DNA of 64,000 nt, from assembly GCF_000293805.1 (NCBI RefSeq), contig NZ_AMBZ01000011.1, forward strand, positions 62,001 to 126,000. The letters are read 5' to 3'. The translations under genes were made by a program, and so were the position numbers. The notes under the pieces were generated by a model. It was not told the DNA's origin, ran no database searches, and saw only the letters and a list, made by a program, of their open reading frames with translations. This stretch comes from Paenibacillus alvei DSM 29 (GTDB lineage Bacteria; Bacillota; Bacilli; Paenibacillales; Paenibacillaceae). How positions within the stretch are numbered: position 1 is the stretch's first letter; the number at the start of each line of letters is the position of its first letter. This document shows, one piece after another, positions 7,159 through 16,883 of this stretch.

Positions 7159-8427
7159 TTCCATAAAATGAAGATACAATATGACTTCGGGCTAAGCAAA
7201 ATCTACGAGCTCGTCATTAATTCTAATCCGTGTTACGCCTTCCTGCTAGAAGGCAATTCACTCATCCAAAACAAGTTGATTGTGGCGCATGTGCTCGCTC
7301 ACTGCGATTTTTTCAAAAATAACGCCCGCTTCTCGAATACAAACCGTAATATGGTAGAGAGCATGTCCGTTACGGCTGAACGTATCAATCAATATGAGAT
7401 GGAGTATGGCACGCAAGCGGTGGAAAGCTTCATCGACGCAGTGCTCGGCATACAGGAGCATATCGATCCGAATGTCGTCAAGCCGCGCAATCTCGATAAG
7501 GAGCGTTATATGGAGCTGAAGCAGCGCGAGCTGCGGGAAGCACAGCCAAGCAAGCCTGGCCGATACGATGACTTGTGGGAGCTGGACAATGGAGGCTCTG
7601 CTGCTAAATCATCCAAGTCAAATCTCCATGAGTTTGCGAACCGCCCTTTCCCTCCAGAGCCGGAGAAGGACATCATCTGGTTCATCCAGCAGTTCTCGCC
7701 CGTTCTGGAGGATTGGCAGCGCGATATGATGTCCATGCTGCGCGATGAAATGCTCTACTTCTGGCCGCAAATCGAGACAAAGATCATGAACGAAGGCTGG
7801 GCTTCGTATTGGCATCAGCGTATTATCCGCGAACTTGATTTAAGCAGCGAAGAAACGATTGAGTATGCAAAGCTGAACAGCTCCGTCGTACAGCCGTCGC
7901 GCCATAGCCTGAACCCTTATTATTTGGGAATCAAGCTGTTCGAGGATATAGAGAAGCGCTGGGATAATCCTACCAAGGAAGAACGGGAACGGTATGGCCG
8001 TCAGCCCGGCCAAGGCCGCGCCAAAATCTTCGAGGTGCGTGAGCTCGAATCCGATCAATCGTTCCTTCGCAATTATTTGTCGAAGAAGCTGACCGAGGAA
8101 CTGGATCTGTACATCTTTGAGAAAAAGGGGCCAGAGTGGAAAATAACCGATAAGTCCTGGGAAAATATTCGTGATCAGCTCGTCTATTCACGCGTCAACG
8201 GGGGATTCCCCTACATTACAGTTGAGGATGGAGACTACCAGCGTTCCGGCGAGCTGTATCTCATGCATCAATATGAAGGCGTTGAGCTGGATTTGAAATA
8301 CGTAGAGCGGACGCTGCCTTATGTGTTTACCCTGTGGGGCAAGCCAGTACACGTAGAAACGACCGTCGATGACAAGCATGTTGTATTCACCTACGATGGC
8401 AAGAAGGTGTCACGGAAGTTTATTTAG
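7147..8427 (+). pseudogene. spoVR: stage V sporulation protein R, 3' part, interrupted by prophage 1
   Basis: Encodes the C-terminal 420 or so residues of SpoVR, linked to spore cortex formation in B. subtilis. From [18 protein letters not shown] the match in my memory of the family is continuous: [42 protein letters not shown] and INGGF-type C-terminal blocks. The first 60 or so residues, including any start, are missing and should lie beyond the left end of the prophage. An internal ATG at 7168 lacks a ribosome-binding site. The gene would be whole only if the element excises precisely. It ends at a two-way terminator. Confidence 0.92.
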
Positions 8428-8437
8428 CCCAGTAAAA

Positions 8438-8477
8438 AAGCTGGCTTTCCCTACCTCAAGGGCGCCAGCTTCTTTCA
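8438..8477. terminator. bidirectional terminator between spoVR and the deacetylase operon
   Basis: Stem AGCTGGC (8439-8445) with GCCAGCT (8464-8470). The minus strand ends in TTTTTT and the plus strand in TTCTTTCATTTT. It serves the convergent spoVR remnant and the long leftward operon. Confidence 0.75.
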
Positions 8478-8540
8478 TTTTGTAATCTATTGCGGAACGG
8501 TAATGTAACGGGACATCAAATTCTTCGCGTATTTCTAGTT

Positions 8541-9293
8541 TTAGTCCATCAAATCCAGCATCGGCAGCTCATCCAGCGGAAGTGCTGTCTTTTCCTGTCT
8601 AGGCTGACCGTTCGCACGGACTAACGTATAAAATTCATAATTGCAAATGACGGAATAATCGTTCTCCATGACGCCTGGGTAGGCGCGATTCACGGAGTAA
8701 ATCTGGCTTCGATATGCTTGAAGCGCCTTACCCTTATGCTCGCGATAATCGCTAATATCGATTCTGGCCGTGATTGGACACTTATCCTTCGGGCCCGATT
8801 CTTTGCAGTAATCATAATAATGCGGGATTGACGTGTAATATAGCGACGGCTGCTTATTTTGCGGAAAATGGGCCTCCGCCAACTGTGCTGCCATCACCGT
8901 TGCTTTGGAAATTGCTATATGATCGAGATGTCCGGTCACTCCATCTGGCGGGAAGGTCACAATCGCATCCGGCTGCAGCTCGATAATCGTCGATGTGATG
9001 CGCTGCGCCAATTCATTTATATCGAGAGACTGTAATTCGCCGTCAGGATAACGATACAGTGCAATATCGGCCACGCCTAAAATCGAGCAGGCACTGCGCA
9101 TCTCTTGTTCTCGAAATCGGGCGAGCTCTTCACGGGAAGAAAAATGGAATTCGCCTGATTTCCCCTTACATCCCGATGTGGCACATGCCAAATATACTTC
9201 ATGCCCTGTACTGCTAAGCTTGGCAATCGTCCCACCCGCTGCGAAGGTCTCATCGTCGGGATGGGCGAAAACGAATAGCCATCTTTTCTTCAT
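8541..9293 (-). CDS. cytosolic PIG-L family N-acetylglucosamine-type deacetylase
   Basis: A 250-residue zinc-dependent deacetylase of the PIG-L/LmbE family (relatives: BshB, MshB, diacetylchitobiose deacetylase). The metal motif AHPDDE is at residues 10-15 and the second ligand motif GVTGHLDHI near residue 118. No signal peptide, so it should act in the cytosol. Last gene of the operon that starts at 19127, 32 bases after the kinase. BshB is a possible alternative, but the context (importer, kinase, lyase, second secreted PIG-L protein) points to catabolism of an imported N-acetylated amino-sugar compound. Confidence 0.87.
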   Translation of the reverse strand: MKKRWLFVFAHPDDETFAAGGTIAKLSSTGHEVYLACATSGCKGKSGEFHFSSREELARFREQEMRSACSILGVADIALYRYPDGELQSLDINELAQRITSTIIELQPDAIVTFPPDGVTGHLDHIAISKATVMAAQLAEAHFPQNKQPSLYYTSIPHYYDYCKESGPKDKCPITARIDISDYREHKGKALQAYRSQIYSVNRAYPGVMENDYSVICNYEFYTLVRANGQPRQEKTALPLDELPMLDLMD

Positions 9294-9325
9294 GTTCCTT
9301 CAGCCCCTTGCTGTTCTTATCTTCC

Positions 9326-10318
9326 TTATGACCGAGCAGGCATCTTCTTCTGCAAATAGGAAATTCCCATGGCTGTTACGCCATCAATGGGCTCCCTGCT
9401 TGCTTCGTGAAAGGATACCTTCGGCGCATATGCTTCTATCTTATGCATGAGTCGATTGCGAACGTGTCCTTCATGTCGAAGGACGCCGCCCTGTAAAATC
9501 ATTGTAAACCGAGTATTCAACAAGGACAAGTGGTTTATTACCGCTGCTGCACCTTGAAATAGCTCATCTGCTGCCGCTACAAGGATTTGTGATGCCTCCC
9601 GATTGCCTGCAATCGCAGCTCGGTTCACAATTTCCGCTAGTTCACTTACCTTGTTAACGGAATATTCCTTGCTGTACGTCCAATTAAACAGCTCCTCCTC
9701 GTTGTTCACCCCCAAATGCAAAAGAATCCATTCTCCGAGCCCTGTGCTTGTTTCTCTACCGTCATACGATTTCAAAATGGTTCGTATCGCTTCCTTGCCG
9801 ATCCAATATCCGCTTCCCTCGTCTCCGACGCGATGACCCCAGCCGCCTGCCCTAGCGGTCTGCCCATCGTCATTGACGCCAAAAATAATCGAGCCTGTCC
9901 CGGCAATGACCAATACACCGGGCTCACCGCCTGTCGCGCCAAGAAGAGCTGCATAGCCGTCATTCTCCACAATAACGTGATCCGCTTCAAGGGACAGCTT
10001 ATTCAATACGCTCTGCACAAGGCCTGTTATGATTTGGCGATCATGCTCAGTGTCCAGACCAGCTAGGGCGAATACGGCACAATCGATCGCAACAGCCTCG
10101 TACGACATTCTGTATTCATGCCTGCGGCAGTAATCATGCAGTGCTGCTTCAATACCATGAGACAACGCGCGAATGACTTCGTCCCCGCCAACTCCCTGAT
10201 AGTTCGAGGATCCTCCCTTGCCCTGTCCAAGAACAGTCCCTTCTCGATCCAGCAGCCTCACCAGACATTTCGTTCCTCCGCCATCTACCGCCAGCAGAGG
10301 AATGCGGTATGTCTCCAT
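9326..10318 (-). CDS. BadF/BadG-type ATPase, probable N-acetylglucosamine kinase
   Basis: A 330-residue ASKHA-fold kinase. The phosphate 1 motif is LAVDGGGTKCLVRLLD; ALAGLDTEHDRQ, VIAGTGSIIFG and WGHRVGDEGSGYWIGKEAI match eukaryote-type GlcNAc kinases and their bacterial relatives. The start is the ATG at 10316-10318, overlapping the TGA of the lyase gene (TGATG); a longer upstream frame lies inside that gene. Likely role: ATP-dependent phosphorylation of a GlcNAc or glucosamine released by the neighbouring enzymes. Substrate is inferred. Confidence 0.82.
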   Translation of the reverse strand: METYRIPLLAVDGGGTKCLVRLLDREGTVLGQGKGGSSNYQGVGGDEVIRALSHGIEAALHDYCRRHEYRMSYEAVAIDCAVFALAGLDTEHDRQIITGLVQSVLNKLSLEADHVIVENDGYAALLGATGGEPGVLVIAGTGSIIFGVNDDGQTARAGGWGHRVGDEGSGYWIGKEAIRTILKSYDGRETSTGLGEWILLHLGVNNEEELFNWTYSKEYSVNKVSELAEIVNRAAIAGNREASQILVAAADELFQGAAAVINHLSLLNTRFTMILQGGVLRHEGHVRNRLMHKIEAYAPKVSFHEASREPIDGVTAMGISYLQKKMPARS

Positions 10319-11826
10319 CAAGAACCACTCCACTCCATGATGACTTGATCCAGATGGATCATTGCTGCTTGTATGCTTCCTTCCGCTTGACCGAGCCAAT
10401 TCGCATAACCGCTATGATCCTTCCATCGAAGCTCGATCATACGGCTGATCTCTTTCGGACTCGGCCCGCCTGGCAAGGAGCGTATATTTACAAAATGATC
10501 TGGATCGAGTGCTTCGCGCAGTGTCTTATCCGTTAGTGCAGTATCCCGTCCGATATGATGACGAGCACTTTCATTGACCATCGACAATGTAATTTCATTG
10601 GCTGCCAAGCCCTGCGCCACGGAATGCTGAACGACATCACTCACGATATGATGAGCCTTGCGGAAGGACAATCCATCAGTCCGAACTAGCGTATCCGCCA
10701 GCTCTGTTACCGTTGCGAAGCTGCCCCGTGTCCGTTCGCGCAGCACCTCTTTATTCACATCCATCGTGCCGATAACAGCAGCGAATAGCCGGTACATTTT
10801 ATCCATAATCGCCAGGCTTCTCCACACATAAGGCTGCATATCGTCTTCCGTATCGACGATGTCTCCGAACGGGGTATTGTGAATCATCGTCAGCACCGTA
10901 TTCGCATTCCCTACGCAGCTTGACAGCAATGCGCGCATATGCTCGAACGACACCGGGTTGCGCTTCTGCGGCATAATGGAGCTGATCTGTACGTAAGGGG
11001 CAGCCACCTTCAGCGCACTGAACTCCTGCGTACACCACAGCAGCATATCTTGAACGACACGGCCTAAATTAATCGCTGCCAGTTGAACACTAGTCGCTAC
11101 TTCACCCAAATAGTCGGCGCCTCCGATCGCATCGTATGAATTATCGATGAGCTCATCGAAGGCGAGCAACTCCATCATCTGCTCTCTGCTGATCGCAAAG
11201 CCTGATGTCGTAAGCGCCGCCGCTCCCATACTGCTTCGGTTGCAATTCTTGTATGCCGCAATCATTCGTCGAATGTCGCGATTGAGCGAATCGACAACAG
11301 CCATGAAATAGTGAGCAAGCGTCGTTGGCTGCGCCTGCTGTGTATGCGTATAGCCGATCATGAGCGTATCCTGATGCTCCTTAGCAAACAAAAGAAGCTG
11401 TTCATTAAGCTGCAGCGCGGAAGATAATGTGACGATCAGCTTCTCGCGCAACACCATTCGATAAATTGCAATTCCCATATCATTGCGGCTGCGAGCCAAA
11501 TGCAGGTTGCCCGCGATATCGCCTGCATGTTCAAGCAATTGATGCTCTACCTGAAAAAATAGATCCTCGAATTGTCCCGTATAGCTGGTCTGCTGGAGCG
11601 CCTTGAGGTCAATCGACTGAATGGCCCGAGCAATGGCTTCCGCTTCCTCATGCGTAATAAGCTGCTGCTTCTCCAGCATGATCAGATGCGCCTTATTGAT
11701 CGCCATCATGGGATCAAGCAGGTGAGCTTTCGCTTCATTAAAAGCTGGTTCAAGCACAACCTCGGTATATGTTTTCCCCGGGAAAGCAGTCCCTTCTGTT
11801 TCCATCCATGTCTCACGGTATCCCAT
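10318..11826 (-). CDS. argininosuccinate lyase-like (fumarase/aspartase superfamily) enzyme
   Basis: A 502-residue protein with superfamily regions in order: HLARSRNDMGIAIYR near residue 108, GYTHTQQAQPTTLAHY near residue 160, and the signature loop SSIMPQKRNPVSFEH near residue 285, which carries the catalytic serine. These enzymes break a C-N or C-O bond next to a carboxylate and usually release fumarate. Genomic setting is not arginine synthesis: it lies between a creatininase-like remnant (3-base gap) and a sugar kinase (1-base overlap). It may cleave an N-succinyl-type conjugate, as reported for the ArgH-like EDDS lyase. That is an inference. Confidence 0.83.
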   Translation of the reverse strand: MGYRETWMETEGTAFPGKTYTEVVLEPAFNEAKAHLLDPMMAINKAHLIMLEKQQLITHEEAEAIARAIQSIDLKALQQTSYTGQFEDLFFQVEHQLLEHAGDIAGNLHLARSRNDMGIAIYRMVLREKLIVTLSSALQLNEQLLLFAKEHQDTLMIGYTHTQQAQPTTLAHYFMAVVDSLNRDIRRMIAAYKNCNRSSMGAAALTTSGFAISREQMMELLAFDELIDNSYDAIGGADYLGEVATSVQLAAINLGRVVQDMLLWCTQEFSALKVAAPYVQISSIMPQKRNPVSFEHMRALLSSCVGNANTVLTMIHNTPFGDIVDTEDDMQPYVWRSLAIMDKMYRLFAAVIGTMDVNKEVLRERTRGSFATVTELADTLVRTDGLSFRKAHHIVSDVVQHSVAQGLAANEITLSMVNESARHHIGRDTALTDKTLREALDPDHFVNIRSLPGGPSPKEISRMIELRWKDHSGYANWLGQAEGSIQAAMIHLDQVIMEWSGS

Positions 11827-11829
11827 CGC

Positions 11830-12279
11830 TTAATAAGCCTCCTTGTTCATCTGTAACATAGTTCTCCTATCGAGCCACTCTCGTATGAGCAGGTTCATAT
11901 TTCGGTTAGCCTCTTCTGCAATAAGCTGGCCTGACTCTAAAGAGCATTGATGTATATTTCTGGTATATCCATCCCAGCCTTGAGGGGTTCCTTTTACCAA
12001 CACATAAGGCAGTGAAGATAAAGGAGGACATGAATCTAATTCCAAGTCCGACTCCTTCACGGTTACCTTCTCCGGATGCAGCGCCTTCACGGCAGACATT
12101 TCATACGGCCCGCCATGTCCTCTTCCTGCCGGGCCTTTGAACAGTCCGCATCGCTGCGTATATTCGACAATTTCCATCTGCTACTAGTTGATCAGAAGGA
12201 AGCTGGCATCGGGATAGGCTCCAGTTGCTGATTCTGCAACCGTTCGTGATGGGCCCATGAACTCCGATATTACATCCAT
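11830..12279 (-). pseudogene. creatininase-family amidohydrolase remnant with two in-frame stops
   Basis: The last 115 codons read as the C-terminal part of a creatininase-type protein (GRGHGGPYEMSAVKAL, GYTRNIHQCSLESGQLI). In the same frame upstream there is a good start (ATG 12277-12279 after GGAGGAAGGAG) and 31 codons, then two consecutive TAG codons (12184-12186 and 12181-12183). The family is normally about 240-260 residues, and the metal-binding N-terminal half (E-Q-H-G type) is absent, so the gene is deleted internally as well as stopped. It sits 3 bases before the ArgH-like gene. Confidence 0.6.
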
Positions 12280-12329
12280 ATGCTCCTTCCTCCTCTGAGG
12301 TCTGCATCGTGCAGGGAGAAACCCTGCCT

Positions 12330-12376
12330 CGGCTTCGCTTCCCGTTGTACCAGCCATTGTAGTACGTGTGTAGCCC
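12330..12376 (-). other. 47-base fragment resembling 16S rRNA
   Basis: The minus strand reads GGGCTACACACGTACTACAA and continues TGGCTGGTACAACGGGAAGC then GAAGCCG. This is the 16S rRNA segment around E. coli position 1220-1270, matching Paenibacillus-type sequence as I remember it. Flanks do not match rRNA. It lies in the gap between the secreted deacetylase gene and the creatininase remnant, next to a GCAGGG/CCCTGC hairpin (12311-12327). Far too short to function as rRNA. Confidence 0.75.
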
Positions 12377-12468
12377 CGGCCCATGGGATCTCCCTGCCGA
12401 TATCCTGATGGATAAAGCTCAATGAGACAATTTACTATACGATTCCAGTGATCCGTGAAGAACCACGA

Positions 12469-15009
12469 TTACTGGTGCTGACTAATCATGTTCACGAACA
12501 TTCGAATAGAGCCCGGAACCAGTGCCGGAATCTCGCGATACCACACGAGTGAACTGTACGTATATACACCTTTGCCATAGTTCGCGGTCAGAAATGTACC
12601 TGTAAATTCCTTCTCGCCCGGATCGCCATTGGATATAAGCTCCGTGTATTCCTTGCCCCACTCCGACGGATTATAGGCCGAGCGATCTTGAATCCAGTTG
12701 TTCCAATCCTGATCTGAGATTTTGTTCGGAGCGCTGAACATTGGATGTTCCGAAGCAAGCGTTGTAACCTTGGAATTCTCGTCCGTCACCCGCCATTGAA
12801 TGAGCGGCGAACCGATCTTGATTGGGTACGGTGCAAGATCCGGCGACCACTTATCCTCCGGCTTATGATATTGCACGACCAGATTTCCGCCATTTTTCAC
12901 ATAATTCAATAAGCGCTGATTGCTCGGAATCAGCTCTGGACGGAAGGCATAGGCGCGAATGCCAAGCACAATCGCATTGTATGGAGAGAGATCGCCCGAC
13001 TCAATATCCTTCGCATCCAAATTGACCACATTGACGCCTACTTGACGCAAATATTGATCAATATTATCAAAGCCGCTGGATACATAGCCTACCTTCCACT
13101 TCTCCGGTGTTTTCAAATCGAAGGCTTGAATTTGGAGCTCTGCGGGCTGCACGAGATAGGTCTTGCCGATATGCGGATATTGAATGACCTGCGTGCCTTG
13201 CGTGCTCTGCACATTGCCGTTCTTTGCAGTTGCTGTAACCGTGAACTTGCCTGGTCTTACATTCGACGCTGCCTTAACAGAGAAAGCAACAGACTTCGTC
13301 TCTCCCTTCGCTGCAAAGCTTAGCTCCTCAGCGGCAGGCTCGGATGTCCAGCCTGCTGGAACATTTAGAGAGACAGTCGCCTTAGATGCACCCGGCGTAT
13401 AATTGCGTACCGTAACTTTCACAGGAATCGGCTCTCCCGGCTTCAGCGTATTCAGAATCGTAGCACTTGGGCTGAGTGTCATTGAGTATGGAGGCAGCAC
13501 CGCAACTGCATTTTGCGGTGTTGCCTGCAAGGTTGTTGCCGTCTTATACGCTTCATAATCAACCTTCCCTTGGAACACTGAAGCCTCGTATGATTTGAAT
13601 AATGGAGCATCTGCCGGAACCTTGACCTCGAATACAGCTGAAGCTGTCTCATTATAGCCAAGCTTCCCTGCGCTGGTCGTTCCGACTGGCGTTGCTGTCC
13701 AGCCTGCGGGCACGTTCAAACTGAGCTTTAAGCTGTTCAACTGGGTAGAACCGCCATTAAATGCTGTGACGACGACCTTCGTCGTCTGGCCAGCTACAAG
13801 TTCGTTGGCATCTGGCTTAACCTTCACCACAACAGATGCCGCTTCCATACTCGCCTTGTTCAACTGCTCTTCCTTCACATGAAGGCGGTGGAGCAAATCC
13901 TCCTTCGTCACTGCATCCAAGCTTGATTTCTTGACATCAGCAAGCGCAGTCTGCACGTCTGCCTTCATGCCGTGGACTTCCTTCAAGACGTTGGCGAAGC
14001 TTGGGTAAGCCGCCACAATCCTGTCTGCATCCTGCTGTAGAGCTTGCAAATCCTTCGCAATTTGATTGTCCTTGCTCTTCACGCTAATTTCCTTCGCCAA
14101 ATCTGCAAAGGTAAATGCGATGCCGTCGAAGAAATCTTGCTCCTTTTCCTTCGTCTTCACCGTGCTCAAATCGAGCTTATAGTAGCTATCCCCTTGAGAG
14201 GCCCCCTCGTCATACACCCTTCCCATTCCTTGGCTCTTGTGCATGAAGCGCGACTCTTCCCCGAGCTGCAGGTAAGAGGCCCCATAGATGTTGTTGTACT
14301 CCCCAATTGGCGCTCTTACGGTATAATCCTTGTCGTTAGCAGGCAAATACAGCTTCTTGATCTGCCACGGCTGAAGCCCCTGCTTCAGATGCTCAGGATA
14401 TACGTCAGGATTTGCTGCATCCTTGAACGCACGCACCGTAAGCACGTTAATCGTCCGATGATGACCATGCGTAGAGTTTTCATTCAAGAATGCAGGAATG
14501 ATGACATCTGGGCGAAGCTCGCGTATTTTGCGAATTAAGCGCTCGTACGCAACTGATTCCCCCCATTTCTCCAGCGTTTCCTCTACACTCTTCGAGAACC
14601 CGAAGTCGAAGATTGGATCATTCAGTTGCTCGCCGAGCATTCCCAATGTCACATTCGTGATCTTGGATGCCTCCTGCAGTTCCCGAGTTCGTATAACCCC
14701 AAGACCCTGTCCAAGCTCACTTCCAATCTCGTTCTGTCCCCCTTCCCCTCTGACAGCGATCACACTTGACGTATTGATTCCTCTTCCCAGGGAAAGGTAC
14801 GCCAAGGTCGCGCTGTGCTCATCATCAGGGTGAGCTCCCGTGTTCATCGCACTTGCGATCGTCGTCAGCGGCTTGATCGACTTCCATAAATCAACAATCC
14901 CCCGATCCGCTGATACGGTCTCGGCTTGCGTGGACAGCAGCACACTGCTTCCCAATACAACGCTTAATACGATGGAACAGAACGTTGAGGCCGACTTACC
15001 TTTGATCAT
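12469..15009 (-). CDS. secreted PIG-L deacetylase with NEW3-type beta domains
   Basis: A protein of about 846 residues. A signal peptide (hydrophobic SIVLSVVLGSSVLLSTQA) is followed by a PIG-L catalytic domain: TGAHPDDEHSATLAY near residue 60 and STHGHHRTINVL near residue 180. Two NEW3-like immunoglobulin-fold domains follow with the VPAGWT motif (near residues 435 and 550). A C-terminal class I glutamine-amidotransferase-like domain begins near YLVQPAE and includes YNAIVLGIRAYA. The ATG at 15007-15009 is chosen because GAGGAGGG lies just upstream. Expected to deacetylate an N-acetyl amino sugar outside the cell before import by the neighbouring ABC system. Confidence 0.85.
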   Translation of the reverse strand: MIKGKSASTFCSIVLSVVLGSSVLLSTQAETVSADRGIVDLWKSIKPLTTIASAMNTGAHPDDEHSATLAYLSLGRGINTSSVIAVRGEGGQNEIGSELGQGLGVIRTRELQEASKITNVTLGMLGEQLNDPIFDFGFSKSVEETLEKWGESVAYERLIRKIRELRPDVIIPAFLNENSTHGHHRTINVLTVRAFKDAANPDVYPEHLKQGLQPWQIKKLYLPANDKDYTVRAPIGEYNNIYGASYLQLGEESRFMHKSQGMGRVYDEGASQGDSYYKLDLSTVKTKEKEQDFFDGIAFTFADLAKEISVKSKDNQIAKDLQALQQDADRIVAAYPSFANVLKEVHGMKADVQTALADVKKSSLDAVTKEDLLHRLHVKEEQLNKASMEAASVVVKVKPDANELVAGQTTKVVVTAFNGGSTQLNSLKLSLNVPAGWTATPVGTTSAGKLGYNETASAVFEVKVPADAPLFKSYEASVFQGKVDYEAYKTATTLQATPQNAVAVLPPYSMTLSPSATILNTLKPGEPIPVKVTVRNYTPGASKATVSLNVPAGWTSEPAAEELSFAAKGETKSVAFSVKAASNVRPGKFTVTATAKNGNVQSTQGTQVIQYPHIGKTYLVQPAELQIQAFDLKTPEKWKVGYVSSGFDNIDQYLRQVGVNVVNLDAKDIESGDLSPYNAIVLGIRAYAFRPELIPSNQRLLNYVKNGGNLVVQYHKPEDKWSPDLAPYPIKIGSPLIQWRVTDENSKVTTLASEHPMFSAPNKISDQDWNNWIQDRSAYNPSEWGKEYTELISNGDPGEKEFTGTFLTANYGKGVYTYSSLVWYREIPALVPGSIRMFVNMISQHQ

Positions 15010-15123
15010 CAAATCCCTCCTCGAATGGTGGAATAGTTATTCTGCTGGAAATGGCCATTTCCCAGCTGTATATCATAACGTGGAAAGTGAACCCCTAGGC
15101 GGTTCCCACGCAATGACCATCGA

Positions 15124-16872
15124 TTATATAGCCGTGTTGTCGCCCGTTATTTTGCGGGATACGAACAGCACAATGATGATCAATGTAATTTGCAGAACAC
15201 CATAGGCACAAGCCGTGCCAAATTCGAATGAATACATCCGTTGGAAAATTTCGACCGAAAGCGGCGTGCTCTTGGCAGTAAAGAGCAAGATGGAAGAAAC
15301 GAATTCCCCAATCCCCTGAACGAAAGCGAGCAGCGTTCCCGCCAAGATGCCGCTTAATGCCATTGGGAACACGACTCTCCGGAAGCTGTACCACCACGAT
15401 GCGCCCAAATTGCGCGCCGCTTCCTCGACAGATGCATCCATTTGCACCAAGATTGCCGAAGTCGAACGGAACACAAGCGGCAAGTGACGCACGAAATACG
15501 CCAGCGGCAAAATCCAGAAGCTTCCGATCAGGACTTGATTAAAGCTGAATACAGTAGGCTCGCTAAAGGCCGCAATCAGGTTGACCGCGACGACGGTACC
15601 CGGCAGTGCCCATGGCAGCATAATCAAGACATCCAGCAGCGTCTTTCCTTTAAACCTTAAGCGAACCATCGCATATGCAGCCGCGACGCCAAAAATGACG
15701 TTTCCGATCGTCGCCACGAAGCTCATCTGGAAGCTGTTCGCTATTGGTCTCCATGTTTTACTGTCCGTGAACAGCTTCATATAATGCTCAAATGTGTATT
15801 CTGGCGGTAATATTTGCGTCGTCCATGTGCCATTCGTTGATAAAGAGATCAGCACCAGCACAAAGATCGGAAGCAGCAAAATGATGACACCAATAATCGA
15901 TAAAATCATCGCCATGTACTTGCCGAATGCACTCTTCACCTCAGTACGGTGAACACTGATGCCCTTGCTCATGTTCTGGTAGTTGCGCAATCCTTGATAC
16001 CAACGCATGACAAGCAGAAATACGATGGAAACAACGGAAAGAATCGTCGATTGCGCAGCAGCCATATCCAAATTGCCGTTCGTTCGGGACAAATAAATCT
16101 GCATCGTCATCGTTCGTTCAATGCCGAAAATGAGCGGCGCTGTATATGATGCCATAGCGATCATGAACACAAGGAGCGATGACGCAACGAGTGCCGGCGT
16201 GAGCATCGGCAGGATTACTCGCCGCCAAATATACAATCTCCCAGCGCCAAGACTTGCTGCCGCTTCTTCGAGCGAAGGATCGAGCCCTCGAATTGCAGAT
16301 GAAGCCGTCATGTAAAAATAGGTGTACATTGTAAACGTATGTACCACCAGCACGCCCCAAATCCCTTTCAAATAGAAAGGAACTTGGTCGAGATGCAGCA
16401 GTTCCTTAAGTGCTCGCGGAATGATCCCGCTCTCCCCATATAAGAACGTAAATGACAATACGCCGACAAGCGGCGGCAGCGCCATCGGAACGAGCACAAG
16501 CACAGCCAGCACCTTCCTGCCGGGAAACTCATACCGCTCCAGCAAAAATGCCATCGATACACCCACAATCGCGCACGTAATCACACTTAACACCGAAATA
16601 TAAATGCTGGTCCACAATGCTTCCAAATTAGACGTATGCTCCAGACTGAAAAATCTCGTGTAGTTCGCCAGCGAAAATGCGTCCTCGACTTGAATACTTT
16701 GTACAAATGTTTGAAATAGCGGATAGACGACATATGCCAAGAGAACAAGAAAGAGCGGCGCTACGAGTACATATACAAAATACGGCGATTGCGTAATCGG
16801 GCCCGATCGGCGGAGTACGCCCACTCTTGGCTTGGATGGACGAGGCGCGTTAGGTGTGTTCGTTATCATCAT
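15124..16872 (-). CDS. ABC transporter permease, two fused membrane domains (FbpB/PhnV-like)
   Basis: A 582-residue inner-membrane permease with about 12 hydrophobic segments. It carries two coupling loops: EEAAASLGAGRLYIWRRVIL near residue 200 and VEEAARNLGASWWYSFRRVV near residue 490. Each half would contact the ATPase, so one gene supplies the whole channel, as in the Fe(III)/thiamine/2-aminoethylphosphonate group. Eleven bases after the ATPase gene. The substrate cannot be read from the permease. Confidence 0.88.
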   Translation of the reverse strand: MMITNTPNAPRPSKPRVGVLRRSGPITQSPYFVYVLVAPLFLVLLAYVVYPLFQTFVQSIQVEDAFSLANYTRFFSLEHTSNLEALWTSIYISVLSVITCAIVGVSMAFLLERYEFPGRKVLAVLVLVPMALPPLVGVLSFTFLYGESGIIPRALKELLHLDQVPFYLKGIWGVLVVHTFTMYTYFYMTASSAIRGLDPSLEEAAASLGAGRLYIWRRVILPMLTPALVASSLLVFMIAMASYTAPLIFGIERTMTMQIYLSRTNGNLDMAAAQSTILSVVSIVFLLVMRWYQGLRNYQNMSKGISVHRTEVKSAFGKYMAMILSIIGVIILLLPIFVLVLISLSTNGTWTTQILPPEYTFEHYMKLFTDSKTWRPIANSFQMSFVATIGNVIFGVAAAYAMVRLRFKGKTLLDVLIMLPWALPGTVVAVNLIAAFSEPTVFSFNQVLIGSFWILPLAYFVRHLPLVFRSTSAILVQMDASVEEAARNLGASWWYSFRRVVFPMALSGILAGTLLAFVQGIGEFVSSILLFTAKSTPLSVEIFQRMYSFEFGTACAYGVLQITLIIIVLFVSRKITGDNTAI

Positions 16873-16883
16873 TCATCCCCTCT

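Noticed and set aside
12101-12307. 68-codon ORF on the minus strand overlapping the creatininase remnant
   Set aside because: It is in a different frame from the conserved creatininase segment and from the good ATG at 12279, and has no ribosome-binding site.
12330-12376. A real rRNA gene or operon end
   Set aside because: Only 47 bases match; both flanks are unrelated, so it is a fragment and not an RNA gene.
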